From NCBI GenBank assembly GCA_902802325.1, contig CADCLV010000006.1:1-60299 (forward strand): 60,299 bases of DNA. Direction: 5' to 3'. Positions 33,877 to 43,607 of the stretch are shown here, piece by piece. Each line of letters begins with the position of its first letter. Position 1 is the stretch's first letter. The stretch comes from Oscillospiraceae bacterium (GTDB taxonomy: Bacteria > Bacillota > Clostridia > Saccharofermentanales > Saccharofermentanaceae). Below the pieces are notes generated by a model, which was not told where the DNA came from, made no database searches, and worked only from the letters and a program-made list of their open reading frames with translations. The position numbers were made by a program, and so were the translations under genes.

Positions 33877-34114
33877 TTTCCCCTCTCTGTTTCTTTTCTA
33901 CAGTTTCTTATCATTGTATCGCTCGGGATCATGGAAAACTGCCGTGATTTTGTTCAGTAGTTTTTCCATTTTGCTATGTGCAATCAGGTCCCGGTTCAAA
34001 AAGTATAGCATTCCGCGATCAAGAAGAAATGGTACCGGTAGTATAGAAAGGTTCCTTTCGGATAACAATGCCATGATGCTTTTCCTGACGGATAACTCCT
34101 ACTAAAAAAGGGGG

Positions 34115-34143
34115 TTTACAAAGAAAAAGACGAGTGCTATTAT
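34115..34143 (+). promoter_or_regulatory. Promoter of the trp operon
   Basis: TTTACA (34115-34120), 17 bases, TATTAT (34138-34143). It lies just ahead of the T-box leader. The region 33877-34114 between the ABC operon and this promoter shows no gene. Confidence 0.75.
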
Positions 34144-34149
34144 GCACCT

Positions 34150-34431
34150 AACATATAAGCAAACCGTTGACGCGGAGATAACGGTGATGATGCTCTTACA
34201 GAGAGCCGGCGATGCTGAGAATCCGGCAGAAAACAAGTCATCAAATGGACCGCTGAGGGTGCAGTCAAATGCGAAAGCAAAGTATTCTGCAACGTGAGGG
34301 CATACGTTATTTGCCGGGGATATGATGGTATCTCGCTAAGTGCACGGTACAAGTGACCGTGAATCAAGGTGGCACCGCGATGTTTATTCGTCCTTGACAG
34401 AATTGGAAGATGTTCTGTCGAGGATTTTTTT
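34150..34431 (+). promoter_or_regulatory. Tryptophan T-box riboswitch
   Basis: The leader has the T-box consensus AAGGTGGCACCGCG at 34366-34379. Stem I has the typical distal part AGAGAGCC...TGCTGAGAATCCGGC. At the base, GCGG pairs with CCGC, and the specifier loop reads AA-TGG-A, placing the codon TGG (Trp) at 34246-34248. Uncharged tRNA-Trp should pair at TGG and at the T-box GGTGGCACC bulge to stabilise the antiterminator and let the trp genes be read. The specificity agrees with the downstream operon. Confidence 0.95.
34391..34431 (+). terminator. T-box regulated terminator of the trp leader
   Basis: CCTTGACAGAA and TTCTGTCGAGG pair around an 11-base loop, followed by seven T. The 5' arm lies immediately after the T-box sequence, as the mechanism requires. 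Confidence 0.92.
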
Positions 34432-34458
34432 CCTTCCAGAACAAAGAAGGAGGTTAAA

Positions 34459-35928
34459 ATGCAAGTTGTACCCGCTTTTCCGGAGGTACAGGAGATCGCG
34501 AAAAAGGGAAGCTACAGTGTGGTTCCCGTAAGTGCCGAGATCTTATCCGATGTCCGTACCCCCATTGAGACCATGAAGGTCTTAAAAACTGTTTCGACTC
34601 ACTGCTATATGCTGGAGTCAGTGGCGGAAAATGAAAAATGGGGAAGATACACTTTCTTAGGTTTCGATCCGAAGATGTGCGTTACCGTCCATGACGGAAA
34701 GATGCAGATCGGCGATGTGAAGATCGAAACGAGAGAGCCCAATAAGTATCTGCGCCAGATCCTTAATGAATACAGAAGCCCGCGTTTTTCTTATCTGCCG
34801 CCTTTTACCGGAGGCCTGGTGGGGTATCTTTCTTTCGATTATCTCTACTACAGCGAGCCCACGGCAAAAGTGGACACGGTAGATGAAGAAGGATTTCAGG
34901 ATATCGACCTGATGCTTTTTGATAAAGTCATCGCCTTCGATAACTACGCCCAGAAAATCATCATCATCGCGAATATGTTTTTGAAAGACGGCGAGGTGGG
35001 CTATAACAAGGCAGTTATGGAGATAAAGCGGATCCGTGATCTGATCCTTCACGGCAAAGCCGACGGCGAGCATAAGGGAAGACTTCTTTCCGAGCCGACA
35101 CCGCTTTTCGGAAAAGAAGAATTCATGAAGATGGTGGAAAAAGGAAAGCACTATATCCACGAAGGGGATATTTTCCAGGTGGTATTAAGCAACCGTCTTT
35201 CGGCTCCGTTCGAAGGGAGCCTCTTAGATACCTACCGGCATCTTCGCACCATTAATCCGTCACCGTATATGTTCTATTTCTCCGGCACGGATGTGGAAGT
35301 GGCGGGCGCTTCCCCGGAAACGCTGGTCAACTTAAAAGACGGGATCCTTCATACTTTCCCGCTGGCCGGCACCCGTCCGAGAGGAAAGACCGACGAAGAA
35401 GATAAAGCGCTGGAAGCCGATCTTCTTTCTGATGAAAAAGAACTTGCCGAGCACAATATGCTGGTGGATCTGGGAAGAAATGACCTGGGCCGCATTAGTC
35501 AGTTCGGTACGGTGGAAGTGGAAAAACTTCATTCCATCGAGCGCTTCTCGCATGTTATGCATATCGGCTCTACCGTTCGCGGTAAGATCTCGGAAGAAAA
35601 AGATGCTTTAGACGCTATCGAAGCGGTGCTTCCTGCCGGAACCCTTTCCGGTGCCCCGAAGATCCGGGCCTGCCAGATCATCGGAGAACTGGAAAATAAT
35701 AAGCGTGGCATTTATGGCGGCGCCATCGGTTACATTGATTTTGCCGGCAATATGGATACCTGCATTGCGATCCGCATTGCCTATAAGAAAAATGGAAAGG
35801 TATTCATCCGAAGCGGCGCCGGTATCGTGGCCGACTCTGATCCGGAAAAAGAATATCAGGAGTGCATCAATAAAGCCAAAGCGGTAGTTCGGGCCCTTCA
35901 CGCAGCGCAGGAGGAGGATGAAGTATGA
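34459..35928 (+). CDS. trpE: Anthranilate synthase component I
   Basis: A 489-residue chorismate-using enzyme of tryptophan synthesis. The C-terminal chorismate-binding domain shows [45 protein letters not shown] and [17 protein letters not shown]. The N-terminal feedback-inhibition element is [16 protein letters not shown] chose the ATG at 34459 because AAGAAGGAGG lies upstream; earlier starts fall inside the terminator hairpin. It overlaps trpG by four bases, so the two subunits are made together. Confidence 0.97.
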   Translation: MQVVPAFPEVQEIAKKGSYSVVPVSAEILSDVRTPIETMKVLKTVSTHCYMLESVAENEKWGRYTFLGFDPKMCVTVHDGKMQIGDVKIETREPNKYLRQILNEYRSPRFSYLPPFTGGLVGYLSFDYLYYSEPTAKVDTVDEEGFQDIDLMLFDKVIAFDNYAQKIIIIANMFLKDGEVGYNKAVMEIKRIRDLILHGKADGEHKGRLLSEPTPLFGKEEFMKMVEKGKHYIHEGDIFQVVLSNRLSAPFEGSLLDTYRHLRTINPSPYMFYFSGTDVEVAGASPETLVNLKDGILHTFPLAGTRPRGKTDEEDKALEADLLSDEKELAEHNMLVDLGRNDLGRISQFGTVEVEKLHSIERFSHVMHIGSTVRGKISEEKDALDAIEAVLPAGTLSGAPKIRACQIIGELENNKRGIYGGAIGYIDFAGNMDTCIAIRIAYKKNGKVFIRSGAGIVADSDPEKEYQECINKAKAVVRALHAAQEEDEV

Positions 35929-36491
35929 CATTACTGATCGATAATTATGACAGCTTTTCTTATAACCTCTACCAGATGCTGGGTGCGATCGATCCGGACA
36001 TCAAAGTGATCCGTAACGATGAAATGACCGTGGAGGAGATCGAGAATCTTTCTCCTGACCGCATCGTCCTTTCTCCGGGACCGGGAAGACCGGAAAATGC
36101 CGGTGTGATCCTGGAGGTGGTCGAAAAACTGAAAGGAAAGTTTCCGATCCTGGGCGTATGCCTCGGGCATCAGGCCATTTCCATGGCTTTCGGCGCGACG
36201 GTCACCTATGCCCCCCGCTTGATGCACGGAAAGCAGTCGGAAGTGACGGTCGATACATCAGACCTTCTCTTTCAAGGCCTTCCGGAAAAGATACCGGTTG
36301 CCAGATATCACTCGCTGATCGCGGATGCGGATACGATCCCGCCGGAACTTATCGTGACGGCGAAGACTTCCGAAAATGAAGTGATGGCCGTACGGCATAA
36401 GGACTATCCCATCTACGGAGTACAGTTTCACCCTGAATCCATTATGACACCTGATGGTGAGAAGATCCTAAGAAACTTCCTCGGAAAATAG
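35925..36491 (+). CDS. trpG: Anthranilate synthase component II (glutamine amidotransferase)
   Basis: A 188-residue class I amidotransferase. LLIDNYDSFSYNLYQ is the family start, GVCLGHQAI contains the nucleophilic Cys, and YGVQFHPESIMT contains the catalytic His-Glu pair. In low-G+C bacteria this protein may also serve p-aminobenzoate synthesis; no pabB is seen here. Its start overlaps the trpE stop (ATGA). A spacer of about 100 bases follows before trpD. Confidence 0.97.
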   Translation: MTLLIDNYDSFSYNLYQMLGAIDPDIKVIRNDEMTVEEIENLSPDRIVLSPGPGRPENAGVILEVVEKLKGKFPILGVCLGHQAISMAFGATVTYAPRLMHGKQSEVTVDTSDLLFQGLPEKIPVARYHSLIADADTIPPELIVTAKTSENEVMAVRHKDYPIYGVQFHPESIMTPDGEKILRNFLGK

Positions 36492-36598
36492 GACGGACGT
36501 TTCCGGAACAGGATAAGTAAGAAGATAAATAAGACAAAGTGAAAAACAAAATCTGAACAAGAAAACATCTAAACATAGAAATAAAGGAGAACACGAAA

Positions 36599-37621
36599 AT
36601 GATTAAAGAAGCAATCGTAAAGATCGTAAACAAAGAAGACCTGACCTATGATGAGGCCTATACCGTAATGAATGAGATCATGGGCGGTGAGACCACGCCG
36701 ACACAGAATGCGGCTTTCCTGGCAGCCCTTTCCACAAAGAGCGCCAAGGCAGAGACCACAGATGAGATCGCAGGATGCGCCAAGGCAATGCGGGATCACG
36801 CGACTACCGTAGATACAGGAATGGATGTTCTGGAGATCGTAGGTACCGGCGGAGACGGTGCCCACAGCTTTAATATTTCTACTTTGTCTGCACTGGTATG
36901 TGCGGCCGGCGGAGTGAAAGTTGCCAAGCACGGTAACCGGGCCGCATCTTCCAAGTGCGGTACGGCAGACTGCCTCGAAGCGCTGGGTGTGAACATCAAC
37001 CAGGATCCGGAAATGTGCGTAAAGCTTCTCAATGAAGTTGGCATGTGCTTCTTCTTTGCCCAGAAGTATCACACATCCATGAAGTTCGTTGGTGCCATCC
37101 GTAAGGAACTGGGTTTCCGTACCGTATTCAATATCCTCGGGCCTTTGACGAATCCGGCAAGCCCGTCCATGCAGCTTCTGGGTGTATATGATGAATATCT
37201 CATCGAGCCTCTGGCACGTGTTCTGATCTCCCTGGGCGTAAAGCGCGGTATGGTCGTATATGGAAAGGATAAGCTGGATGAGATCTCGCTTTCTGCGCCG
37301 ACTACCATCTGCGAGTTTAAGGACGGCTGGTATAAAGTCTATACCATCACTCCGGAACAGTTCGGTTTCGAGCGCTGCACCAAGGAAGATCTTAAGGGCG
37401 GTACTCCGGAGGAAAATGCACTGATCGTCAAGGATATCCTGGATGGTCAGAAGGGACATAAGAGAAATACGGTTCTTCTGAATGCCGGCGCCGGACTGTA
37501 TATTGCCGGAAAGGCAGAGAGCTTCGAAGAGGGCGTAAAGCTGGCGGGAGAACTGATCGACAGCGGTAAAGCAAAAGAAACACTTGCCAAACTGATCGAA
37601 GTCAGCAATAGTGAGAACTGA
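36599..37621 (+). CDS. trpD: Anthranilate phosphoribosyltransferase
   Basis: A 340-residue enzyme that transfers phosphoribose from PRPP to anthranilate. The PRPP loop is [14 protein letters not shown], and [21 protein letters not shown] binds anthranilate and metal (given as the family hallmark). [11 protein letters not shown] is also typical. AAAGGAGA lies before the ATG. It is separate from trpG, unlike the enterobacterial fusion. Confidence 0.97.
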   Translation: MIKEAIVKIVNKEDLTYDEAYTVMNEIMGGETTPTQNAAFLAALSTKSAKAETTDEIAGCAKAMRDHATTVDTGMDVLEIVGTGGDGAHSFNISTLSALVCAAGGVKVAKHGNRAASSKCGTADCLEALGVNINQDPEMCVKLLNEVGMCFFFAQKYHTSMKFVGAIRKELGFRTVFNILGPLTNPASPSMQLLGVYDEYLIEPLARVLISLGVKRGMVVYGKDKLDEISLSAPTTICEFKDGWYKVYTITPEQFGFERCTKEDLKGGTPEENALIVKDILDGQKGHKRNTVLLNAGAGLYIAGKAESFEEGVKLAGELIDSGKAKETLAKLIEVSNSEN

Positions 37622-37663
37622 GAATTGAGAACTGAAAATAAGGAAAAGACAGGAGCACAAAGC

Positions 37664-38452
37664 ATGACGATACTTGACGAACTGGCGGCATATGCAAAGG
37701 AAAGAACCAGAGCCAATCAGGAGAAGGTGCCTTTTTCTGTGCTTCGGGAACAGGCAGAAAGCCTCCCGACAAGTGCTTTTGCCTTCGAAAAAACACTGAA
37801 GAAGGAAGGCGTGTCCTTTATCTGCGAGTGTAAGAAAGCTTCCCCCAGTAAGGGCTTGATCTCGGAAGACTTTCCGTATCTTCAGATCGCAGCGGAATAC
37901 GAGGAAGCGGGAGCCGACTGTATTTCCGTTTTGACGGAACCCAAGTGGTTCCTGGGATCTGACCTCTATCTTCAGGAGATTTCGCAGAAGGTCTCGATCC
38001 CGTGTCTTCGGAAAGACTTTACCGTCGATCCGTATATGATCTACGAAGCCAAGGTGCTGGGCGCGTCGGCAGTGCTTCTTATCTGCTCGATATTAAGTCC
38101 TTCCCAGGTGTCGGAATATATCGGGATCTGTGATAGCCTCGGTCTTTCTGCTATCGTGGAGACACACGATGAAAAGGAAGTGTCGGATGCCATCTCTTCC
38201 GGCGCCCGGATCATCGGAGTCAATAACCGGAATCTGAAAGACTTCTCGGTAGATACCGGTAACAGTGCATCCCTTAGAAAACTTGTCCCGCCGGAGGTGA
38301 TTTTTATCGCAGAAAGCGGTATCAAGACAGCAGAAGATGTCAGATCTCTTCGAAAGATCGGCGTGGATGCAGTGCTGGTAGGTGAGACACTTATGCGGGC
38401 CAAGGATAAAAAGGCCATGCTTCGTGAACTTCGCGGAGACGAAATCAGGTAA
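37664..38452 (+). CDS. trpC: Indole-3-glycerol-phosphate synthase
   Basis: A 262-residue TIM barrel that closes the indole ring. FICECKKASPSKGLI carries the catalytic lysine, VLTEPKWFLGS and LRKDFTVDPYMIYEA follow, and IGVNNRNLKDF and IAESGIKTAEDV complete the barrel. I chose the ATG at 37664 with ACAGGAGC upstream over a TTG 13 codons earlier. It stands alone, not fused to trpF. Confidence 0.97.
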   Translation: MTILDELAAYAKERTRANQEKVPFSVLREQAESLPTSAFAFEKTLKKEGVSFICECKKASPSKGLISEDFPYLQIAAEYEEAGADCISVLTEPKWFLGSDLYLQEISQKVSIPCLRKDFTVDPYMIYEAKVLGASAVLLICSILSPSQVSEYIGICDSLGLSAIVETHDEKEVSDAISSGARIIGVNNRNLKDFSVDTGNSASLRKLVPPEVIFIAESGIKTAEDVRSLRKIGVDAVLVGETLMRAKDKKAMLRELRGDEIR

Positions 38453-38501
38453 TTGAAAGAACCGAAGAGAACATAAAAATTCGGAGAAAGGAAGGAAAGC
38501 C

Positions 38502-39119
38502 ATGGAAAGAAACCCGCTGATCGTGAAATTCTGCGGTATCCGAAGACCGGAAGATGTGGAAATGGTAAACCGGTATCTTCCGGATATGGCGGGCTTTGTT
38601 CTGGTGCCGGGAAGGAAAAGATATGTTCCTGCCGAAAAGGTCAGACTTCTTCGGGAAAAGCTGGATCCTTCCGTTCTGGCCGTAGGTGTATTTGTGGACG
38701 AAGAGATTTCGGTGGTACGAAACTTGCTTTCATCTGGTATTATAGATGTTGCGCAACTTCACGGAAATGAGTCGGAAGAATATATCCGTTCTCTTCAGAA
38801 GAGTACCGGAAAGAAGATCATAAAGGCCTTCGGGATCCGGGACGGGGACGATATACGGAAAGTGGAAAGTTCCCCGGCGGACCTGGTCCTTCTGGATACT
38901 CCCGGAGGCGGCACAGGAAGTGTTTTTGACTGGGATCTCATTAAAAAAGTGAGAAGACCCTATCTTCTGGCAGGCGGACTTCATTCCGGAAATGTGGGAG
39001 AAGCGATAGAAAAACTTCATCCTTATGGCGTGGATGTCAGCTCCGGCATTGAGACGGAAGCAATCAAGGACGAGACGAAAATGTGTGCTTTTATGGCACA
39101 GATAAGAAAGGATATATAA
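38502..39119 (+). CDS. trpF: Phosphoribosylanthranilate isomerase
   Basis: A 205-residue TIM barrel for the Amadori rearrangement. [13 protein letters not shown] holds the catalytic Cys, VGVFVDEE and QLHGNES follow, and [15 protein letters not shown] holds the catalytic Asp. [11 protein letters not shown] and VDVSSGIET bind phosphate. GAAAGGAAGG precedes the ATG. The stop abuts the trpB start with one base between. Confidence 0.96.
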   Translation: MERNPLIVKFCGIRRPEDVEMVNRYLPDMAGFVLVPGRKRYVPAEKVRLLREKLDPSVLAVGVFVDEEISVVRNLLSSGIIDVAQLHGNESEEYIRSLQKSTGKKIIKAFGIRDGDDIRKVESSPADLVLLDTPGGGTGSVFDWDLIKKVRRPYLLAGGLHSGNVGEAIEKLHPYGVDVSSGIETEAIKDETKMCAFMAQIRKDI

Positions 39120-39120
39120 G

Positions 39121-40308
39121 ATGGACAGCAAAGGTAGATTCGGTGTGCACGGCGGACAGTATATCCCCGAGACGCTGATGAATGCGATTCATGAACTGGA
39201 GAGAGCTTACGAGCATTATAAGAATGATCCGGATTTTCAAAAGGAACTTTCGACGCTCTTTAATGAATATGCCAACCGCCCGTCGCTTCTTTACTATGCA
39301 AAGAAGATGACGGAGGATCTGGGCGGCGCGAAGATCTATTTGAAAAGAGAAGATCTGAACCATACCGGTGCCCATAAGATCAATAACGTACTGGGTCAGG
39401 CGCTTCTTGCCAAGAAGATGGGAAAGACCCGCCTTATCGCCGAGACAGGAGCCGGCCAGCATGGTGTGGCCACGGCGACAGCGGCGGCTCTCATGGGTAT
39501 GGAGTGCGTGGTCTTCATGGGTGAAGAGGATACCAAGCGTCAGGCGCTGAATGTGTACCGTATGAAGCTTCTGGGCGCATCGGTCGTACCGGTAAAGACC
39601 GGAACCCGTACTTTGAAAGATGCGGTTTCCGAAGCAATGCGTGAGTGGACTACAAGAGTGGAAGATACCCACTACTGCCTGGGTTCGGTTATGGGTCCGC
39701 ATCCTTTCCCGACTATCGTACGTGATTTCCAGGCGGTCATCAGTAAGGAGATCAAAGAGCAGATGCTGGAGAAAGAAGGCCGGCTTCCGGATGTGGTCAT
39801 GGCCTGTGTCGGCGGCGGCAGTAATGCCATCGGTTCCTTCTATCACTTCATCGAAGATAAGGATGTGCAGCTGATCGGCTGCGAGGCAGCAGGAAGAGGC
39901 ATTGATACCTTTGAGACGGCGGCGACGGTAAATACAGGAAGACTGGGAATTTTCCACGGCATGAAGTCTTATTTCTGCCAGGATGAGTTCGGTCAGATCG
40001 CGCCGGTATATTCCATTTCCGCAGGACTGGATTATCCGGGTGTGGGTCCGGAGCATGCACATCTTCACGATATCGGACGCGCTTCCTATGTGCCGGTGAC
40101 CGATGATGAAGCAGTAGATGCTTTTGAATATCTGTCCAGAACGGAAGGCATTATTCCGGCTATTGAGTCGTCCCACGCTATCGCTTATGCGATGAAACTT
40201 GCCCCGACTATGGATAAGGATAAGATCATTGTGGTGACCGTATCCGGTCGCGGCGACAAGGACTGCGCGGCCATTGCCAGATATAGAGGAGAGAATATCT
40301 ATGAGTAA
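39121..40308 (+). CDS. trpB: Tryptophan synthase beta chain
   Basis: A 395-residue PLP enzyme of TrpB1 type. [16 protein letters not shown] contains the PLP lysine, [13 protein letters not shown] is the substrate loop, and GGGSNAIG binds the PLP phosphate. It condenses indole with serine. There is little room for a ribosome site except AAGGATATATAAG inside the end of trpF, so translation is probably coupled. It overlaps trpA by eight bases. Confidence 0.98.
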   Translation: MDSKGRFGVHGGQYIPETLMNAIHELERAYEHYKNDPDFQKELSTLFNEYANRPSLLYYAKKMTEDLGGAKIYLKREDLNHTGAHKINNVLGQALLAKKMGKTRLIAETGAGQHGVATATAAALMGMECVVFMGEEDTKRQALNVYRMKLLGASVVPVKTGTRTLKDAVSEAMREWTTRVEDTHYCLGSVMGPHPFPTIVRDFQAVISKEIKEQMLEKEGRLPDVVMACVGGGSNAIGSFYHFIEDKDVQLIGCEAAGRGIDTFETAATVNTGRLGIFHGMKSYFCQDEFGQIAPVYSISAGLDYPGVGPEHAHLHDIGRASYVPVTDDEAVDAFEYLSRTEGIIPAIESSHAIAYAMKLAPTMDKDKIIVVTVSGRGDKDCAAIARYRGENIYE

Positions 40309-41068
40309 CATATCCAGTGCATTTTCCAAAGGAAAAGCCTTTATTCCTTTTATCACATGTGGAGATCCGGACACGGATACGACATACCGGGCTGTTCTGG
40401 AAGCCGTGAAAAACGGCGCTGATCTGATCGAACTGGGCATTCCGTTTTCTGATCCGACAGCGGAAGGACCGGTGATCCAAGGCGCCAATATCAGAGCACT
40501 CTCCGGTGGCATCACCACCGATAAAGTATTCGATCTGGTCAGAAGAATCAGAAAAGATGTGTCGATCCCGCTGGTATTTATGACCTACGCCAATGTGGTC
40601 TTTTCCTACGGCTCTGACCGGTTCATCAAGACCTGTCAGGAGATCGGTATTGACGGACTGATCATTCCGGATGTGCCTTTTGAAGAAAAAGAAGAGTTTC
40701 AGCCCTACTGTGAAAAGTACGGCGTGGACCTGATCTCCATGGTGGCGCCGACTTCGGAAGACCGGGTGACCATGATCGCAAAAGAAGCAACAGGATTCAT
40801 TTATATCGTTTCCAGCATGGGCGTTACCGGTGTGCGGTCATCTTTTTCCAATGACCTGGAAAAGGTGGTCGGTAAGATCCGTGAAGTGACGAAGGTTCCC
40901 TGCGCCATCGGATTTGGGATTTCCAATCCGGAGCAGGCAGCGAAAATGAGTCAGTTCGCAGACGGCGTCATCGTCGGTTCGGCTATCGTGAAGATCCTGG
41001 AAGAAAAGGGAACGGATGCGCCGGAAGCGATCGGTGCCTTTGTGAAGAGTATGAAAGACGCCATCTGA
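40301..41068 (+). CDS. trpA: Tryptophan synthase alpha chain
   Basis: A 255-residue TIM barrel that releases indole from indole-glycerol phosphate. [36 protein letters not shown] (catalytic Glu and Asp) and [10 protein letters not shown] are the family signatures. The ATG at 40301 lies within the last codons of trpB (ATGAGTAA), with GGAGAG upstream. It is followed 14 bases later by the cyclase-family gene. Confidence 0.97.
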   Translation: MSNISSAFSKGKAFIPFITCGDPDTDTTYRAVLEAVKNGADLIELGIPFSDPTAEGPVIQGANIRALSGGITTDKVFDLVRRIRKDVSIPLVFMTYANVVFSYGSDRFIKTCQEIGIDGLIIPDVPFEEKEEFQPYCEKYGVDLISMVAPTSEDRVTMIAKEATGFIYIVSSMGVTGVRSSFSNDLEKVVGKIREVTKVPCAIGFGISNPEQAAKMSQFADGVIVGSAIVKILEEKGTDAPEAIGAFVKSMKDAI

Positions 41069-41082
41069 CCGGGAGGTTTTTT

Positions 41083-41676
41083 ATGAAACTGATCGATATT
41101 ACCCAGGAACTGTTCACCTGTCATGTCTATCCCGGAGATCCGCAGCCGGAAAGAAACCAGATCCAGTTTACGGATAAGGGAGACATGTGCAATCTGACCC
41201 GCTTTTCCATGTGTGCCCATAACGGTACCCATGTGGATGCGCCGTATCACTTTATCGGTTCCGGAAAGACTATCGATCAGATGGGGCTTGTTCCTTATGT
41301 GGGCGACTGCTATGTGGCCAGATTCGACGGCGATGTGACGGAGGAGGTTATGTCTTCGATTCTTTCCCGTGCCAGAAAAGCCGGCGCCGCGGAGCGTATT
41401 CTTATCGGCGGGGAAGCCACCATGACGGAAGAAGGAGCGAAAGTCCTTTCTGATGCAGGCGTGCTTCTTTTCGGAAATGAAAGCCAGACCGTGGGACCTT
41501 TGATGAGTCCTGCCGCTGTACATATGATCCTTCTGGGAAGTGACGTTACGCTTCTTGAAGGTGTAGTTCTCAGCGATGTGCCGGAAGGCGTGTATTTTCT
41601 GTCCGCCGCGCCATTGAATCTTGGAGGCGCTGACGGAGCTCCGTGTCGGGCATATCTCATTTCGAAAGACGATTGA
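41083..41676 (+). CDS. Cyclase-family hydrolase (KynB/arylformamidase-like) in the trp operon
   Basis: A 197-residue metal-dependent hydrolase. The family motif H-x-G-T-H-x-D-x-P-x-H is complete: H46, H50, D52 and H56 in AHNGTHVDAPYHF. It starts 14 bases after trpA with GGGAGG before the ATG, so it is the eighth gene of the trp operon. Family members include arylformamidase (N-formylkynurenine to kynurenine), isatin hydrolase and others. A role tied to tryptophan or anthranilate is suggested by position only; no kynureninase or dioxygenase gene is nearby. Confidence 0.9.
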   Translation: MKLIDITQELFTCHVYPGDPQPERNQIQFTDKGDMCNLTRFSMCAHNGTHVDAPYHFIGSGKTIDQMGLVPYVGDCYVARFDGDVTEEVMSSILSRARKAGAAERILIGGEATMTEEGAKVLSDAGVLLFGNESQTVGPLMSPAAVHMILLGSDVTLLEGVVLSDVPEGVYFLSAAPLNLGGADGAPCRAYLISKDD

Positions 41677-41702
41677 CGGTTTTAAAGACGATTGACGGTT
41701 TT
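41665..41702 (+). repeat. Perfect 19-bp tandem duplication across a stop codon
   Basis: AAAGACGATTGACGGTTTT occurs at 41665-41683 and again, without a gap, at 41684-41702. The first copy contains the TGA stop of the cyclase gene. It looks like a recent slippage or duplication event at the operon end. Confidence 0.95.
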
Positions 41703-41760
41703 CGGGGAGAGTGCTATAAGTAAAAACGTTATGAGATTTCTTTGACGGGGGTATGGGAGA

Positions 41761-43020
41761 TTGAATCGTTTTTGGGGATTAGTCGGAGTCTTCCTGATTC
41801 TTTCTTTTTTTACTTATCCGATACATGCTTTTTCTGAAAGTGCTTTCCCAGAAGATGCATATTCTGATTCCGATACTTCTGATACCGAGCAGGAAGAGGA
41901 TGCCGGAGAGCCGCAGTATGTGACGCTTATCGCTGTCGGTGATAATCTTTTTCATCAGAAAGTTATTGATTCCGGACTTCAGGATGACGGCAGCTATGAC
42001 TACGACCAGGTCTATGAAAATGTGGCGCCATATCTTTCCGATGTTGATATCAAAGTCATTAACCAGGAAGTGATCCTTTCAGGCGATCCCGGTAAATGGG
42101 GCGGATTTCCGTCGTTTGCCTGCCCGCTTGAGGTGGGAGAAGCGGTGATCCGCGCAGGCTTTAATGTTGTGACTCATGCCACGAACCACAGCTGGGACCG
42201 GGGGCAGGAAGGTGCCCAGGGTACCATCGATTTCTGGAAAAGCCAGAAAGATGTGCTTCTTACCGGTATGTACGATTCCCAGGAAGAATATGATTCCATC
42301 GTGATCGGGGAGTATAACGGCATCAAAGTTGCCTTTTTAAACTATACTTATGGATTAAACGGGGCGTCTCTTCCCAAAGATGCGAAATATATGGTCAAAC
42401 TTCTGGATATGGATCTGGTGACCGAAGATATTCAGAAGGCAAGAGAACTGGCGGACATCGTCATCGTATTCCCACACTGGGGCGAGGAATATAAGACCGA
42501 GCCCAATGTCAATCAGCGGAAAATGGCCCAGCAGATGGCAGATGCGGGAGCGGATCTGATCATCGGCTGTCACCCGCATATGATCCAGCCGCTGGAAGAT
42601 GTGGTGTCTTCTGACGGAAGACATGTGCCGTGTTATTATTCTCTCGGTAATTTCGTGGCCAACATGATCCGCGCCGATAAGTGTGTCGAGTGTATGGCCA
42701 AAGTCACGATGAAAAAAGACGGGGACAAGGTTACGATCGTGAAAGCAGAAGCCATTCCGATGGTCAGCTTTATGAATCCGCAGACTACCTTTTTTACCGT
42801 TTACATGGCCCAGGATTATACAGAAGAAGTCGCTTCCGGCCATGCCAACAGCGATCTGACTCCTTCTATGGTGAAAAGAATCTGGGATGAATTTTACAAA
42901 AAAGGCGACACCATGTTTGCGGATGGCCGCTTTGTAAAGGGGGCCGGCGGACAATTCCTCTATTACGTCTGGCAGGGATATTTAGGCGGGATCCGGTACG
43001 TGAGCCGTCCGCATGTATAA
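41761..43020 (+). CDS. Secreted CapA-family protein (metallophosphatase-like fold)
   Basis: A 419-residue protein and the second CapA-like gene in the window. A signal peptide (residues 1 to about 23, ending IHAFSES) is followed by an acidic spacer. The CapA domain has LIAVGDNLFHQ, KVINQEVIL, THATNHSWDRG, VFPHWGEEYKTEPN and IIGCHPHMIQPLED. It keeps the PHWGEEY motif that the copy at 2026 lacks. The start is a TTG at 41761 with GGGGG and GGGAGA upstream; no ATG fits. It lacks a lipobox, so it is free or wall-associated. Its 3' end overlaps the converging ECF gene by 39 bases. Confidence 0.88.
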   Translation: MNRFWGLVGVFLILSFFTYPIHAFSESAFPEDAYSDSDTSDTEQEEDAGEPQYVTLIAVGDNLFHQKVIDSGLQDDGSYDYDQVYENVAPYLSDVDIKVINQEVILSGDPGKWGGFPSFACPLEVGEAVIRAGFNVVTHATNHSWDRGQEGAQGTIDFWKSQKDVLLTGMYDSQEEYDSIVIGEYNGIKVAFLNYTYGLNGASLPKDAKYMVKLLDMDLVTEDIQKARELADIVIVFPHWGEEYKTEPNVNQRKMAQQMADAGADLIIGCHPHMIQPLEDVVSSDGRHVPCYYSLGNFVANMIRADKCVECMAKVTMKKDGDKVTIVKAEAIPMVSFMNPQTTFFTVYMAQDYTEEVASGHANSDLTPSMVKRIWDEFYKKGDTMFADGRFVKGAGGQFLYYVWQGYLGGIRYVSRPHV

Positions 43021-43512
43021 TTTGCGGATGCCGCAGCGCCAGCAAAGGATCATGCCGAGGACCGCACCCAAGGTTGCCTGAGCGATCTCATAGGGAAGCT
43101 TGGTCATGGCATATTCAAATGTACTATATACGAAGATCTTTCCCAGTGTGTAGCCGGTGACCATGATGACGGCGCCGATCGTCACACCGATGCCGGAAGC
43201 GACCTTCGGATGATCTTTCAATGTGTAATGGGACATGAGGGAGATCACGACGGCCTGAAGTCCGTGGGTGACCAAAGAAACAAACATCGGCAGGGGATAA
43301 AAGATCATATCGCCGATGAGAGAGCCGATGCCGCCGACTACAAAAGCCTCAAAGGGATTGAGAAGAATCGCGGCCAGACAGATGACCACGTCGCACAGAT
43401 ACAGATGACCTCCCGGAACAGCAATGCCGTAGGATGCCAGAGCAATATTACATGCCATAAAGACGGCTGTTAATGTGATACGTATTGTGGCAGATGGCTG
43501 GTGTTTGTTCAT
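42982..43512 (-). CDS. ECF transporter S component (substrate-binding membrane subunit)
   Basis: A 176-residue protein with five or six hydrophobic helices. RITLTAVFMACNIALASYG, the Pro/Gly-rich turn GGHLYLCDVVICLAAILLNPFEAF (in pieces: YLCDVV, LLNPFEAF) and GGIGSLIGDMIF match vitamin and cofactor ECF S components. I chose the ATG at 43512 because AGAGGAG lies upstream. Energising EcfA and EcfT are not in the window, so it would share a common module. It diverges from a MocR-type gene 95 bases away, which may hint at vitamin B6 or a related ligand. Confidence 0.82.
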   Translation of the reverse strand: MNKHQPSATIRITLTAVFMACNIALASYGIAVPGGHLYLCDVVICLAAILLNPFEAFVVGGIGSLIGDMIFYPLPMFVSLVTHGLQAVVISLMSHYTLKDHPKVASGIGVTIGAVIMVTGYTLGKIFVYSTFEYAMTKLPYEIAQATLGAVLGMILCWRCGIRKLYMRTAHVPDPA

Positions 43513-43607
43513 GTTCTTCACGCTCCTCTTTACTTTCTGTGATACGTAGCGTAACATAGAACTGACCATGTAAAAATGACCAGAAAGTGAGTAAAGTATA
43601 TAACCAG

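Noticed and set aside
34150..34440. A leader peptide for trp attenuation
   Set aside because: There is no Trp-rich short frame with a ribosome site; the T-box consensus and specifier explain the terminator.
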